64,000 nucleotides of DNA from Nepenthes gracilis. Its lineage: Eukaryota > Streptophyta > Magnoliopsida > Caryophyllales > Nepenthaceae. This document shows, one piece after another, positions 23,758-35,060 of the stretch. The notes beneath the pieces were generated by a model, which saw nothing but the letters and a program-made list of their open reading frames with translations, was not told where the DNA came from and ran no database searches. Each line of letters starts with the position of its first letter. Positions within the stretch are counted from its first letter, which is position 1. The position numbers and the translations under genes are program-made. The DNA is taken from assembly GCA_033239525.1 (NCBI GenBank), contig BSYO01000026.1, forward strand, positions 8,604,371 to 8,668,370, written 5' to 3'.

Positions 23758-24105
23758 GCTCAAGAGGCTCAAGGAGAGGGAGCCAAGAGGTGCCCCCTTG
23801 ACATTTTGTTTCTTTTCTTACTTTATCATACGTTGTACATGAATTTATTTTTATAAATAAGACTTGTCCTTCCTGCATCAGGACTTTTGGACTTTTCTTT
23901 TGTTTTATTTGTACAAGTGTTGTTTGTTTTTTTTTTCTTTGCGGCGTGATGCACGGCGCCTTACTCTTAGCTTTGAGCGTGCGATCTCCTTAGAATTCTT
24001 AGCGTTTTAACTTCTCGGGTCTGAGCATGTGATCCTTTTGGGATCCTCTAGCTTTTTAACCTTTTGACCTCTCGGGTTTTTTGACGTTGGGCGTAGTTGT
24101 CGAAA

Positions 24106-24231
24106 TTCAACCTCTGGGGCCGCTCGGTCACAGCCAAGTTTTTGGAGTTCGACCTCTGGAGCCACTCGGTCACAGCCAAGTTTTTGGAATTCGACCTCTG
24201 GGGCCGCTCGGTCACAGCCGAGTTTTTGGAG
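24106..24231. repeat. 42-bp tandem repeat, 3 copies
   Basis: Three copies of TTC(A/G)ACCTCTGG.GCC.CTCGGTCACAGCC.AGTTTTTGGA with few differences. On minus it would encode a 14-residue repeat (LQKLGCDRAAPEVE). It lies between the antisense gene's 3' end and the gag remnant. Confidence 0.95.
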
Positions 24232-24594
24232 TTGAGCCGCGAATTGTTTTGTCATTGATGAGGGAATAGGAGAATACTTCAGAGTAAACACAATGAATGG
24301 ACGTTTTTATTGATGTCTACGTGTGCTACATTGCATGGCCTCTAGGGCCTTTTGAGTCTTTACGTTACATCAGTCCGCACGCTTGGAGCTTAATGCTCCT
24401 CTTGAAGCTCCCTTGGTTCTTCTAACAGCTATGTTCAGTGCTGGCCTCGCCGGTATTGGCGCCCCCAGCTGGTGGTCAGGCGTGCTCCGCGCCCATTATG
24501 GCCTTGCCCTTCGAGCGGCACGATCGGCTGCGTCCTGCTGCTCTGAGGCCGTGCCCGGGTCGTGGCAAGAAGCGGTCGAGAGAGCCTTCCATCA

Positions 24595-25345
24595 CTAGCC
24601 ACTCGATTTTTGCCTGGAGCTTCGGCGGTCCCTGTCATGGCCACGGCCGCAGTGGGTAATGGCAAGATTCCCACCGTCGCCTCCCTCTGGGTTCTTCAAC
24701 GCCTTGGGCCATCTCAGGAACTCCTCGTCCCTAATCTGCCTCAAGATGTTGGTGAGGGAGTCGGTGGGAGCAAGTGGACCCGAGGGTCCGTCTCCTCCAA
24801 GGACCATCCATTCGGGCTCATCTTGCCCGGATAGCCCCTGGGTCTTCAGCTAGGCGCTCGTCCTTCTTTTTCCTTCCCCTGTCCTCAGGGGCAGGGGGTC
24901 TTCTCATTCTCCCAGCTGACTTATTTCGTCGATTTTGGGTCCGAAGACCGTCTTCCAGAGCCTCTTGAGCCCTTTCTTCGTCAGGGCTTGGCTCATGGAC
25001 TTCTTCCTGTTGAGGTAGTCCCTCAACTCACCAGGAGCTTACGCCGCTTGTCGCCTCTGGGGCACTGTTGGGCGCGTGCTTTCAGGGTGAGTGCCCCTAG
25101 ACTGTTCTTCCACCCTCTCGCGGAGGGTGCGGATGGCTCGAGAGACTGTTCACCTTCTCTACTAGCTTGCGCACGCTGATACCGAGATCGCCACTCGTCC
25201 CGCCACCGATGGGAGGCACTGTCAGAAGCGCTCCTCCTCCCGGGTGGACGTACTATCTTTTCTGCTTCACCATCCTCGGGCGCTAGTTGTTGTAGAAGGG
25301 TAGGAAATTTTTGGTCTTTTGTCAGCTTCCCACAGACAGTGCCAA
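24595..25345 (-). pseudogene. Gag remnant and leader of the pol-less Tat element
   Basis: From the PBS downward on minus, the leader gives way to a charged Gag N-terminal stretch. A conserved block IRDEEFLRWPKALKNPEG follows at about 24665-24740. In Tat Gags this block precedes the YCxFHxxxGH knuckle; here a worn TH.GRGHD follows and the frame then ends. The capsid domain (DP.DH) is absent, so two internal deletions are implied. Confidence 0.55.
25322..25345 (-). other. Primer-binding site
   Basis: The minus strand reads TTGGCACTGTCTGTGGGAAG directly after the 5' LTR end (CGCAACA). It is similar to the PBS at 32838 but with CACT for CGCCA. Confidence 0.75.
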
Positions 25346-26441
25346 TGTTGCGTTTCTCGACTCGGGGTCCACGTGCAGCACAAGTATTTGGGATTGAGAG
25401 TTATGGAGAGAGGGAAAGGAAAAGAGAGAGTGGGAGACCTGATTTTACGTGGAAAGCCTTCCCTTAAAAGAGGAGAAAAAACCACGAGGCTCTGGGCCTT
25501 TAGAATGCTTCTCTATGAGATGTAAGTCTTTACAAAGTACAAGTGTTTAGGGTTGATCCCTTCCTTGTCTCTTATTTCGTGTTTCTCCCCTAGGGGATTT
25601 CGCTCATTGGGAAGCTTTGTCACCCTTGCTGGGAAGCCTTGTCACTCCTTTTGTTCCTTTTAGCTAGAAGAAAGGGATTAAGCGGCCGAGAGAGAGTGAG
25701 AGAGCTGTGGTCTTTTCCTTCATCTCGAATGGGTTCGGCCAGGGCCCCTTTGAAAGGGATTTTGTTGGGTATTTATAGGGGAGAACGTGCCATTGGGGAG
25801 GAGACACGTGGTAGCCGACGGGTGGTTGAGAGGCTATTCACTGTCCCATCGGTCACAATCAATGCTGCTGACGTGAGCAGGATAGCATGCGGCTGGCGCC
25901 GCTGGTAGGCCTGATCGCGTCAAGGGTGTAGGGTCTAGGTGTCAGTCTTGATTTTACTAGGCGTGCCCTGTTGAGACGTCGTCTGGCAATGGTAGAAGGC
26001 TCCTTGGGAATCGGCGAGGTTGCTTAGTTGGCATTCTCGGTCGTGCATGAAGCAGTCCTTGTCCTTGTGTGGCGTGCCTTGTTGCCTCGTGAGTTCGCGG
26101 ACTCGTCAGAGAATGCAGCTCTTGATGGCCCTATGAGGGAAGTCCTCGAGTCTCTTTGTGACCTCTCGGACTGCTCTGAGACTTGATAGGACCTTTGGGG
26201 TTCTCGGGCTTTTCCTTCTTGTCCTCGTATCTGGGTGTCATCCGTGACGTCCTCGAGCTTTCTTGTGGGCTGGCGGGACCTCTTGGACTTTTATTGTGGC
26301 TTTGGGCTTTTGAGTCATTAGCCTCTGTTTTGGGCCTCTTGAGCTGTCCAGCTTTCTCGGTTTGTGAAAATGCCTCTGAGCGTTTTACTTGGGCCTTTCT
26401 TCTGGGCCGTGTTTTATGGGCCCTTATACTGGGGCCCAACA
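25346..26441 (-). mobile_element. 5' LTR of the pol-less Tat element
   Basis: 1096 bp; starts TGTTGGGCCCCAGTAT and ends AACGCAACA on minus. A TATAAATA box lies at 25770-25777 (minus). The matching LTR is at 20168-21254. Confidence 0.9.
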
Positions 26442-26446
26442 AAATG

Positions 26447-28143
26447 TTATATGTTACACGTTAAAAAAAAATCTAATAAGTGAATATGAGAAGTAGAGGC
26501 TATTTCTACTATAAAAGAGAAATAAAACCTCAAGAAACTCAGCCTCTTTGGGTTTCGAAGCAAAAAAGGAATGCAAAACCTACTTAAGAAACTTTCTCAA
26601 TTCCTCAATTCTAACCACTAAAACGAAATGAGCTCTTTAAAGAATTTAAAATAATAGTAACATGTACCCTAGATTTGAATTTAGCCCAAAATTTTAATCT
26701 AAACTTTTCAAGTTTTTTTATCAAGATCTCACACATTACAATTATAAATAAGAATTTTAAAAGAAAAAATTTATTAAAATATTTGCAAGTACTAAATTGG
26801 TATCTTTGACTTAATAATTTTGAATTACCAAAGTTGAAGGAATATAGAATGAGAGTGAGAATTAGAATAATAATGCATCATTTGGGATACTCCATTTTCC
26901 CCCTTTTTATCTCCCTCCTCTCTCTCTCTCTCTTTTATCTCTCCTTTTGGCTAAAAAGGGATTCATTATTTATAATTCCATTTGGAGAAAATTTTTTGAA
27001 AATGGTTCATGAGAGTCGATTTCTTAATAGTGATTTTTGAACCAAACGGTTCTTTTTACAGACTTAAGTGAGGAATCCATTGTTGGTTTTTTTTTTACCT
27101 TTGTATGAGAACAGTGGCTAATTATAATAGTTTTGAGCAGTTGATAGATAGCTGCCGAAAAAAGAATTATTAATTGAGTGACATGTTGTACCAATTTGTA
27201 ATGAATTGTTCTATTCAGTTTACTAGTAATTTGGTCCATGCAATGTTAGGCCGCTATTGGGATTTTCCCTAATCAAGCCCATTCATCCCCTGCTTTTTTT
27301 TTTTCCTCCTTTTCCGGCCTGGCTTTTCACTGGGCTTCAATCAGGCCCAACACAATAACCCTAGTCTTGAAATTCAAAATTGAGCTCTAAGGTTCTAATT
27401 CAATTCTGAGTCAAGTCACTGGCTTATTATGAAAAATGTACTCTTTTCCAATAAAGTTGATCTATCAACTGTTCTTATCAATCTGGTTACATCATTCATT
27501 TTCGGTGCCTTGATTGGCAGCAATGGTGGAGAATCTTTGAATTTGTTCTATATATTAGCCATTTAAAACACATTGTTTCTTGCCGAATTTATTGTTTATA
27601 AGAAGACGGATGGTTTACCTCTGATCTCATCCATTTCTTCTTTTCTCTTACTGGCCATTGATGGATTTGTCAAGCTTTTTTAAGCCTGCATTCGTGTGGA
27701 GAATTACTCAACCTAAGCACTAGGGTTTAAAAGATTAGCCTCATGATTCATCCTTCCGAATACTTATTATGAAGACTGCCTCGATTTCTTTTGTAGATAG
27801 AAAATTATTTTGGCATTTTTCTTTTATGCAATTTTACCAATCAAATCATTCTCCCGGCTGATTGTTCATGAGGGTAGCCTTGTGCCCCAGGGGTCTACTT
27901 GCTCATATACTTGTCTTTTATGAGACTAGCATACAAGCTGGAAGGTAGCCCTTGCTAGCATTTGGTTGCCTTCAAGCATTTTACCAGGGTTGAATGTTGG
28001 GATGTAATTAGCACTATGGATTAGTCATCAATTCCTATGATTAGGAGACATTTGATTGCTCATTTGATCTTCGATTTCCGGGAGTTGTGTGACTATTCTT
28101 CACTCATGTCCATCCCCCATTCTCTCAATGGGAGAAGATCATT
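26447..28143. other. AT-rich intergenic sequence
   Basis: I see no gene or element in this stretch. It has a pyrimidine run near 26910-26940 and many short poly-T tracts. Confidence 0.5.
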
Positions 28144-28148
28144 GTAAT

Positions 28149-29377
28149 TGATGCGTACTTGGATCCGACTTCGAACAGATTCAAATTCATCTGGATTATT
28201 TGACCCGACTTCTTTCACTGAGTTCGAATCCTGCACACCACTAAAATGAATAAGAGGTCAGCATGTCGGTGAGAGGTTGTCCCACCGAAAATACTCCGAC
28301 GCTCAAGTCAGTAAAGCCTTCTAAGCGGGGAAGGTAATTGGAAAGCAAAAGAAGGAGAGTGTGTGAGATGGTTTGGAGTGTCGGCCAGTTGAGAATACGC
28401 GTTCTTGCTTCCTGCTTACGGAGAGCATAAGGAAATGACGTTCCGAAAGCGTGGAAGCTTTGGGAATGAGTCTCAGAAGGCCGAAGAGTTCTCCAGGAAT
28501 CCGGAGGCCTCTGGTGGGATTGGAGGACAAGAGCGTGTAGAGAGAAAGAGGAGAGGAGCCTCGGTTCAAGCTCTGTAAGCGTTCGTATGGAAGACTGTAG
28601 GAAGTCCTTCAGTAAACTCATTTTCAGTGTTCTTAGGAAGATAAGTTACAGAGTTAGCAAGAGAGCTTCTATTTTTGAGGGAGCTTGTGTGTATGCCAAT
28701 GGGTCTCTTAAAATGCACACAAGGGAGCGTTTAAGAGCGTATGAAAGCTTGTAAGAGTCTATAGGAGTCTATGAAAGCATGTAAGAGCATATGAAAGCAT
28801 GTGTAAGCATGTGTCCTCCAGAATGGAGACCTTAAGCTTTTTATGGACAGCAAAAGAGCTTCTTCCTCAGGTCAAGGTAGCGTACTCCTCTTGGACTGAC
28901 AATGGCGGCCTTTTCAGAGTTGGTGGGTCTAACAGTCGTGATTTGATGAATCATCTTTCTGTTGTACAGTGCAACGGATCTTCAGACTGTCTCATACTTT
29001 TGTGACCATTTTGTTCGGGTTGAGATCATTGCCGCTTTTTTTGGAGAAGATCAGCTTTTGGGAGTGACACGTGACTAAGAGAAGACCATTGGTTTTCATA
29101 CATGTGTTCACCTGCCAGTTTGGGCCTGGGTCGTAGCAGGTTTGAAGCCTTTTTTGGCATGCTGCTACAGTGCATTCGGTCAACGCTCGAGTTGACCGTC
29201 TGCATACGAATTAGCCGCCTGTTGGAGTCTAGACAGTTAATGCTAGCGTTGACCGTCTTGGGCCTTTTAGGATTTGGGTTTTCGCATCTTATTGGGCCGT
29301 TTTTAAGTTGACCGTCCGGTAGGCCGTTTTGGGCCTCCGTTGACCATGGGCCAGCCCATATTTCGGTGTATCCATCA
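28149..29377 (-). mobile_element. 3' LTR of a collapsed Tat-like element
   Basis: 1229 bp on minus, starting TGATGGATAC and ending GTACGCATCA, so the ends are inverted (TGATG/CATCA). The polypurine tract (ATGGGGGGTTAG on minus, 29378-29389) lies just before it. It contains CTGACTTGAGCGTCGGAG (minus, about 28291-28308), the same U5 motif as in the Tat LTRs at 14368 and 31902. Several TTGACCGTC boxes lie in its U3 (29184-29345), and a degenerate short repeat GCATATGAAAGCATGT lies at 28735-28810. Confidence 0.7.
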
Positions 29378-30078
29378 CTAACCCCCCATACGGTAGCAAG
29401 AATTCTGGGCTCCGGTATGTTCATGATGGGATACCCTTCACTACCCTTCGTCGTCTGAGGATTCCAGAGGACCCCATAAAAGGTGGAGAGGGATATTGAT
29501 CAGAGCTATTGACTGTCTTTGGTCAGTTCCGAAAAAGAATGTTGACCAGAATTGTTGATCGTCTTTGGCCAGTTCTGGGAAAGACTGTTGACCAGAACTG
29601 TTGACCGTCTTTGGCCAGTTCCGGGAAATAATATTGACCAGAACTGTTGACCGTCTTTGGTTAGTTCTGGAAAAAAAAGTTGACCGGATTTGTTGACCGT
29701 CTTTAGCCAGAATCCAAAAAGTCTTTTGCGAGTCCTGATTGACGCGTGGCCATCAACCGATTTTGTAGGCCAAAAGTAGACACGCGTCTTCTTTTGGTTG
29801 GGTGGATATCCTAGCCATTAATGTACCTAAAATCTGCGTTTTGAAGGGCCAAACAGGGAGGCGACACGTGGCAGGACTGACGACGTCCTTTCTGAGGGGT
29901 TTTAAGGCGTTTCGCCGTTCAAGTTTCCCTCCACGCTTCGAAATCCTTCTTTGCCTCCTTGCTTCATCTTCCTCATCTTCGACTTAGCTTCTTTGAGAAC
30001 CCTAGCCCTTCCTGGAAGCTATAGCCTCTGTCGCCGACATTGCTTCCGTTCTTAGAGAGGGTGATGTAAAAGCGTTTT
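29378..30078 (+). other. Residual 3' internal region: promoter and leader of a lost antisense gene
   Basis: Between the polypurine tract and a piece of 5' LTR U5 there are only 0.7 kb. Read on plus it resembles a plant promoter and leader: a TTGACC-rich array, a GGTTTTAAGG box near 29900, a pyrimidine-rich stretch with AACCCTAGCCC at about 29998-30008, then an ATG at 30063. This is where the antisense gene starts in the sister elements, and the rest is deleted. Confidence 0.45.
29495..29724 (+). repeat. 46-bp tandem repeat, 5 copies, with TTGACC boxes
   Basis: Units begin at 29495, 29541, 29587, 29633 and 29679, an exact 46-bp period. Most carry two TTGAC(C/T) cores, the W-box sequence known to bind plant WRKY factors. 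The consensus is GTTGACCAGAACTGTTGACC followed by GTCTTTGGCCAGTTC. Confidence 0.9.
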
Positions 30079-30170
30079 TCCACTTCGAACAAATTCGAAT
30101 TCGTCTGGATTATTTGACCCGACTCCGTTCATTGAGTTCGAATCTTGCACATCACTAAAATAAACAGTAA
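30079..30170 (-). repeat. U5 piece of the lost 5' LTR (direct repeat of 28161-28250)
   Basis: About 90 bp agree closely with 28161-28250 (ACTTCGAACA..ATTC..ATT..GGATTATTTGACCCGACT..TGAGTTCGAATC.TGCACA.CACTAAAAT). The copy stops about 20 bp before the LTR end and lacks a PBS. The 5' LTR was therefore fused to the 3' internal region by a large deletion. Confidence 0.75.
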
Positions 30171-30349
30171 TAAACAATTACAATCTCATTATATCTCAAT
30201 TCATTTCTTAGGTATCTTCATTGATGTCTTTAGCAGCAGGTGGAAGAGACATCTTGGTCCATTATTCCTTTCCTGTTCGAGATGATGCATGGTGGAATTA
30301 TTACAACTATTGATGATTATTACCTTGATGTTGCCCTTCTTTTTATTTT

Positions 30350-31460
30350 TGTTAGGCGTATTTTTAGTTGGCATATTTTATAACTGTGTCGGGTTACTTA
30401 TTTAATCTCTTGTCAACTTGTTCAGTAGCTACAACAATATATCGGTTTGAAAGATTCTCATCAGTGTCATGCCTGAAGGCCATCATCGTCACATCTCAGC
30501 GTTCCCGCCTCCCTATCTTTTGTTCCATCCTTTCCCAGGAGCTGCGCCCGATTGGCGACCAAAGTGCCAACAAAGCGCATTGCGCTCGATGAGCGCCCGA
30601 GGTGCCACCAAGGCGTGTTTTCCATAATCGTGCACTTGATGAGTGCCCGAAACGCCAACCAAGCGCATTTTCCAGAATTGGGCTGCTCGAGCGCCAAGGC
30701 ACGTTTTCTCCAAACCCTACCCGTGCCCGCTCGACACCGAATGGGCACTTGAGCGACGCGGCCCTTTTGTCTCCAACGGCACTATTTTTTAAACCATATT
30801 TTGAGACTTCTATATATACTTGTCCTATGTTTTGAACCCTAAGGACTCTGATAGACTTGTGAGGTGCCTTTTCTCTTGAAAAACCTATAGTTTTTGTGTT
30901 TCATTTTTTAAAAAACTTCACACATACGATTGTACTCCATTGACAAAGTTTTCTCTCCACATCTTACTTTCTTGTTTACACCTCTTCCCCCTGTTAACCT
31001 TTGTGACAATATCGGTGGCGTGGACACTAGACTCTAGTAGTGTTGACAATTCAAGTGGCTCGAGAGGAAAGATTGACGTGAAAATCGGAAGTTATTCGGT
31101 TCCGTTGCAGGAGGCAAATCCAAGAGTTCTTTGGTAGGGATCATAAGATGGAAGTAAGTCAGTTAGGTTGACGCATTTATACTATCCGATTTGTAAGTTG
31201 GTTTTCATAATGGATATCTTCTTAATCGTTGAAGCCTGGAGGGTGTTTCTCGATAGTCATGATTATCGAGTTTTTCCTTCGTCGTAAAAAATTATCCATT
31301 TACTGTTATTTGTTATTGCTTTCATTTATATACTCGTATTGCTCATATTATCTAGATCTAAAATTTTTTACGTGTATTAAATTTTTATTTTCGTACTACT
31401 TTTGCTAATATATTGTGGGATCAAAATTTTTGTATGATTTGGGACCGATCTTTTCCTTCA
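30350..31460 (+). mobile_element. 5' LTR of the copia element
   Basis: 1111 bp; starts TGTTAGGCG and ends CTTTTCCTTCA. A TATATATA box lies at 30811-30818, followed by a likely transcribed leader. It aligns along its whole length with 46978-48113 but with many differences, so the insertion is old. Confidence 0.85.
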
Positions 31461-31462
31461 AT

Positions 31463-31480
31463 TGGTATCAAAAACTCACC
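31463..31480 (+). other. Primer-binding site (initiator tRNA-Met type)
   Basis: TGGTATCAAAAACTCACC lies two bases after the LTR end. Plant copia elements normally have TGGTATCAGAGC, complementary to initiator tRNA-Met. Confidence 0.8.
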
Positions 31481-31504
31481 CTGATCCGCGACCTCAAAAT
31501 CTAG

Positions 31505-31725
31505 ATGTATACGAGCGGATCTCTATCCGTATCTCCCTTCTTTTCTGAGAGTAATTATGTGTATTGGAAGGTTCATATGAGAACATCCATCAAATCGATG
31601 GATGAGCGAGTGTGGACTAGTACTCGAATAGCGTGGACACCACTCAGAAGTTCAACCCATGATGAACCAAAAGTTTTATCTTTATGGTTAAAAGAAGAAC
31701 TTGTTACCTGTAATTGGAACAGTAA
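31505..31725 (+). pseudogene. Copia gag, first part
   Basis: ATG 31505 opens MYTSGSLSVSPFFSESNYVYWKVHMRT..., the N-terminal domain of plant copia Gag (the family has SNYAYWKxRM). The frame runs on through LSLWLKEEL to the MITE target duplication TAA at 31723-31725. It continues at 45037. Gag forms the cytoplasmic particle around the element RNA. Confidence 0.85.
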
Positions 31726-31901
31726 TAGTACGTTTGATTGTTGAAATGGAATAAAGTAGGAATAAAATAGTTATTTTAGGAAATAAAATAGGATGAGAAT
31801 AGAGTTAAAATTGTTATTTTTATATTTGATTATTAGAATAGAATAGGAAAAAATTAATATTTCATTATTTGTTTTGTAGAATAGTATAAGGAATAAGGTG
31901 T

Positions 31902-32836
31902 TGTTGGGTCCCATATCCTTGCCCATGAAACATGTCCAAGCCCACAAAACAGGCCGCGGCCCACGAGAGATCCAAAAGCCCGCGCGAGACAGTCGTCCCA
32001 GCCCAAGGAACGAAAGGCGCGAACCCACACTTTGGAAGACAATCTAAAACACGCGGCGTATTAAATGCGTCGCCAGAAACAGGCGGAAAGGCTAGCCAAT
32101 AGAGGAGGGCTGGCGCGGCGCCCAAAGGCACCCGCTGCCGTCTGCAGGTGGCCAACCAATCCCCGTTCAGGGGAAAATCGGGCGTGGTCCACGACAGTGA
32201 CCAGCGGCGCGATGGTCCAAGCAACGGGCGTTTTGGCGCCCAAGAATCCAACGGGGAGAGGCGTATAAGTGCCCTCGCACCCCACAGAGAAAGGGATCTC
32301 CGCTCCTTCAGCATCTTCATCTGCTGCCCCCTTTTGAATTAAGAATTCAAACGGCTAATCATACCCGACTACTCCCCTCTTCTCTAATCGATAACACGAG
32401 CGATTTAGCCTGAGCCGAGCACCACCTCACTTTCCGTTGGCGATAACTAACTCGCTCTCCTTCCCAACATCATCTGAGATCGTGGGAAAGTTAGCCACCC
32501 GTTGCGGTGCATCAAGGAAGCCAGGCCTTCCGCTGCACCTTCGTTGCATTCTCCACATCACCACATAAACATCTCTTACGCTTTTACAGCATTCCTCCGC
32601 GCACCACCTTAGCGTGCGCCATTTCCATTTATTGCGGGAATTTGCTGACTTGAGCGTCGGATCGGCCTCGATGGGAGAAATCTTGCCGGACCCTTGACCT
32701 CTTGTTTATTGTTTGTGTTGTGCAGGTGTCCAGGTTCATAGAGACAGAGACCGGACCCTTCTTCCGAAGCCGCCGCACGCTAAGGAATCCGAAGGTTCTC
32801 TAATCCGTACGACAACCGTGGGCCTAGGATGCAACA
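31902..32836 (+). mobile_element. 5' LTR of the Tat element
   Basis: 935 bp; starts TGTTGGGTCCC and ends GATGCAACA. A GTATAAGT promoter box lies at 32263-32270. It shares the ACTTGAGCGTCGG U5 motif (about 32650) with other Tat LTRs here. It is about 55 bp shorter than the 3' copy because of indels around 32040-32215. Confidence 0.92.
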
Positions 32837-32837
32837 T

Positions 32838-32855
32838 TGGCGCCATCTGTGGGAA
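32838..32855 (+). other. Primer-binding site
   Basis: TGGCGCCATCTGTGGGAA, one base after the LTR end. This is the standard PBS form of plant Tat elements. Confidence 0.85.
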
Positions 32856-32908
32856 ACTGACAGAAAGCCAAGTGTCTCCTTCCCACCTTATTCCCTCATC
32901 CCAGGCGA

Positions 32909-34560
32909 TGGTGAACACCCGAGCACAAGCTAGTGCTCCGGCGATGGAAGTCATCGCCCAAAGTGAAGTTCCCCCTGCCGGGAACCAGGCAAACGATCAA
33001 CCAGAGCCTGACATCCGCCGCCTGGCTGCGGACATGAACGATATGAAGCAGGTTCTCCGCACCATATGCGAGAGAACAGGGACTGCCTGGCCCGGGACCG
33101 CTCCTCTAGCATCCCAGGCCTCCACCTCCAAGAGAGAAAGGCGTCGAGAGGTCACTCGCAGGAGGCGAGCTAACCAACTCGATTGCGCTGCAGCCCCGGC
33201 GGCCCCAAGCGAAAATGGCCAGAACGAAGCGAAAAGCCATCCCGCCGACAATGACAGGGAGGATAGCCCCGAAGGGCGAAACCCCCGGAACTTGCGCGGC
33301 CATGGGAGGGCAGCCGCTGCAGGCTCCAACGGCGAACGCGCCACCCAGGCGGAGAGTCGCCATCCCTGACAAGCTCGGACACACCTCCAGGGCAACACGG
33401 AGCTTCGTGACGTCCTCAATGCGCGGAGAGGCTCTACGGACCCCTCGATGGAGGAGAAAGTCAAGGTGTTGTGGGACACCCTGCATAAGGAGAAACCCAC
33501 ACCCTCCTCCGCCGACTTCCGTAGATCGCTCTTCGCCGCCATGGACTTGACGCCGCTAAGCGAGCAAGTTCAAAATGCCGGTCTGAGGGATATGACGGAA
33601 GCAAGGACCCGATGAATCACATCAACCGCCTTCGCACTCACCTCTCTCTACAAGGGGCAAGTGAGGCCTTGATGTGCAGGGCTTCCCGTCACTCCTTAGG
33701 GGTGACGCGTTGCTCGGGTTCCATGGCCTCCCGAATTCCATACGCTCGTTTGATGAGCTTACCGATAGCTTCTTAGCCGCCCGCCTCAGAGAAGGGGGAG
33801 GAGAGATAACCCCTGCACTGGGTCCACCTCCGCCAAAGGCCCGATGAAAGTCTAAAGCGGTTTCGGGACCGCTTCATCACCGAGGCGCGGCGGATCCTCA
33901 TATCTCCGACTAACCAAACTCAACGCCTTCGCCGCCACTCGCGGCGGGGACTTCTTCAAACACCTGCCGCACTGGGGCCTCAAACCTTCCGGGAGGCTGA
34001 GACCATTGCCGTCGGCGTCACGTCACGGCCGAAGAGGCCAACGAGGCGAAGCGCCCCGAGCGAGTGGACCGGCCCCCGGAAGCCGCCAGAGCATCTAGCG
34101 GAAGAAAGAGGGACAGCGACAACAAGCGCTTCTCGGAGCACCGAAAAGCGGCAGGCCCACGGCCCAAAAAGATTACAGCAGGACCTGTCTAACCCCTTTG
34201 AATGATAGCCACGCGAACATCCTGATACAGATCTAGGATGAGAAGTTCTTCAAGTGGCCGAAGACGCCCAAGGGTCCCAGCGGTAGTGACCAGACGAAAT
34301 ATTGCCAGTACCATCGCTGTCTTGGACACTCGACTGAGAATTGTCGGACCCTGCAGCAGGAAATCGAAGATCTGATCCGGCGCGGACACTTGAAGCGGTT
34401 CGTGAAGAGTTCAGGGCAGGAACCTGCTACCTCCGATGGCGAAGCCAGCGAACCTCCGAGAGCCCGCACGGTGGCCGGCGTGGTCCACATGGTCTCCTCC
34501 ACAGATGCCACGAACGCCAGGCATGGACAGCCGGAGGCAACTTCCAGCAACAAGCGGGCG
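32909..34560 (+). pseudogene. Tat gag
   Basis: The frame starts at ATG 32909 (MVNTRAQASAPAM) and is open to 33369. The rest of Gag continues in shifted frames. The capsid region has YDGSKDPM.HINRLRTHLSLQG (about 33590-33660), GDALLGFHGLPNSIRSFDELTDSF (in part, 33705-33775) and RPDESLKRFRDRFI. A YCQYHRCLGHSTENC knuckle with TLQQEIEDLIRRGHLK lies at 34300-34400. The knuckle is the H-rich form of Tat Gags. At least three indels break it. Confidence 0.8.
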
Positions 34561-35060
34561 AAGATAGGGGTTAGGATTGACGTCATTAGCTTTAGTAGCG
34601 ACGATATGGCTCATGTAACCTCTCCCCATACCGACCACCTTGTTGTGTCAACCCTCGTTTCAGCTAGTGGTGATGACTACCAACTGAAACGAGTCTTCAT
34701 CGATAATGGAAGCTCGTAAAATTTGCTGTATCTCACTGCGTTCCTTAAACTTGGACTAAAATAAAGCCAAATGAAAGTTGCAGGCGGACCCTTGTATGAC
34801 TTGGACAATGAACCAGTCCCCGTGCAAGGGATAGTGCGGCTGGAAGTCACAATGGGGACACACCCGCGCTCCATAACGCGAGAGAGTTGGCGTTCCTCGT
34901 CCGCCGACCTTCCATCCGCCTACAATGCCATATTAGGCGGACCTTTCCCCGACCGCCTTCGAAGCCGTGATGTCCATCCCGCACTGACTAGTGAACTTTC
35001 CCCCCCCCGGGGCGTGGAGAAGTCCTTGGAGATCAGGAAATGGGGCGGACCTGCTACCTG
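34561..35060 (+). pseudogene. Tat aspartic protease
   Basis: The ISFSSDDMAHV..PHTDHLVVS strand leads to the catalytic loop FIDNGSS (34697-34716). A TAA stop at 34717-34719 follows at once. The flap region reads GGPLYDLDNEPVPVQGIVRLEVT and the C-terminal part has LPSAYNAILGGP (34908-34944). The family cleaves Gag-Pol. The preserved D-N-G box shows the site was intact until recently. Confidence 0.8.

Larger units (their letters stand above)
20168..26441 (-). mobile_element. Non-autonomous Tat-type retrotransposon lacking pol
   Basis: The element is 6274 bp, bounded by two LTRs of 1087 and 1096 bp. It is flanked by AAATC (20163-20167) and AAATG (26442-26446), a 4-of-5 target duplication. Orientation is minus: the PBS abuts the LTR at 25346 and the polypurine tract abuts the LTR at 21254. 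The 4.1-kb interior holds gag remnants, a 42-bp tandem repeat and a large antisense gene, but no protease, RT, RNase H or integrase. It could have moved only with enzymes supplied by an autonomous relative such as the element at 31902. Confidence 0.9.

Noticed and set aside
30467..30748. Overlapping minus ORFs inside the copia 5' LTR
   Set aside because: Located in the LTR U3; frames are not conserved in the partner LTR at 46978.
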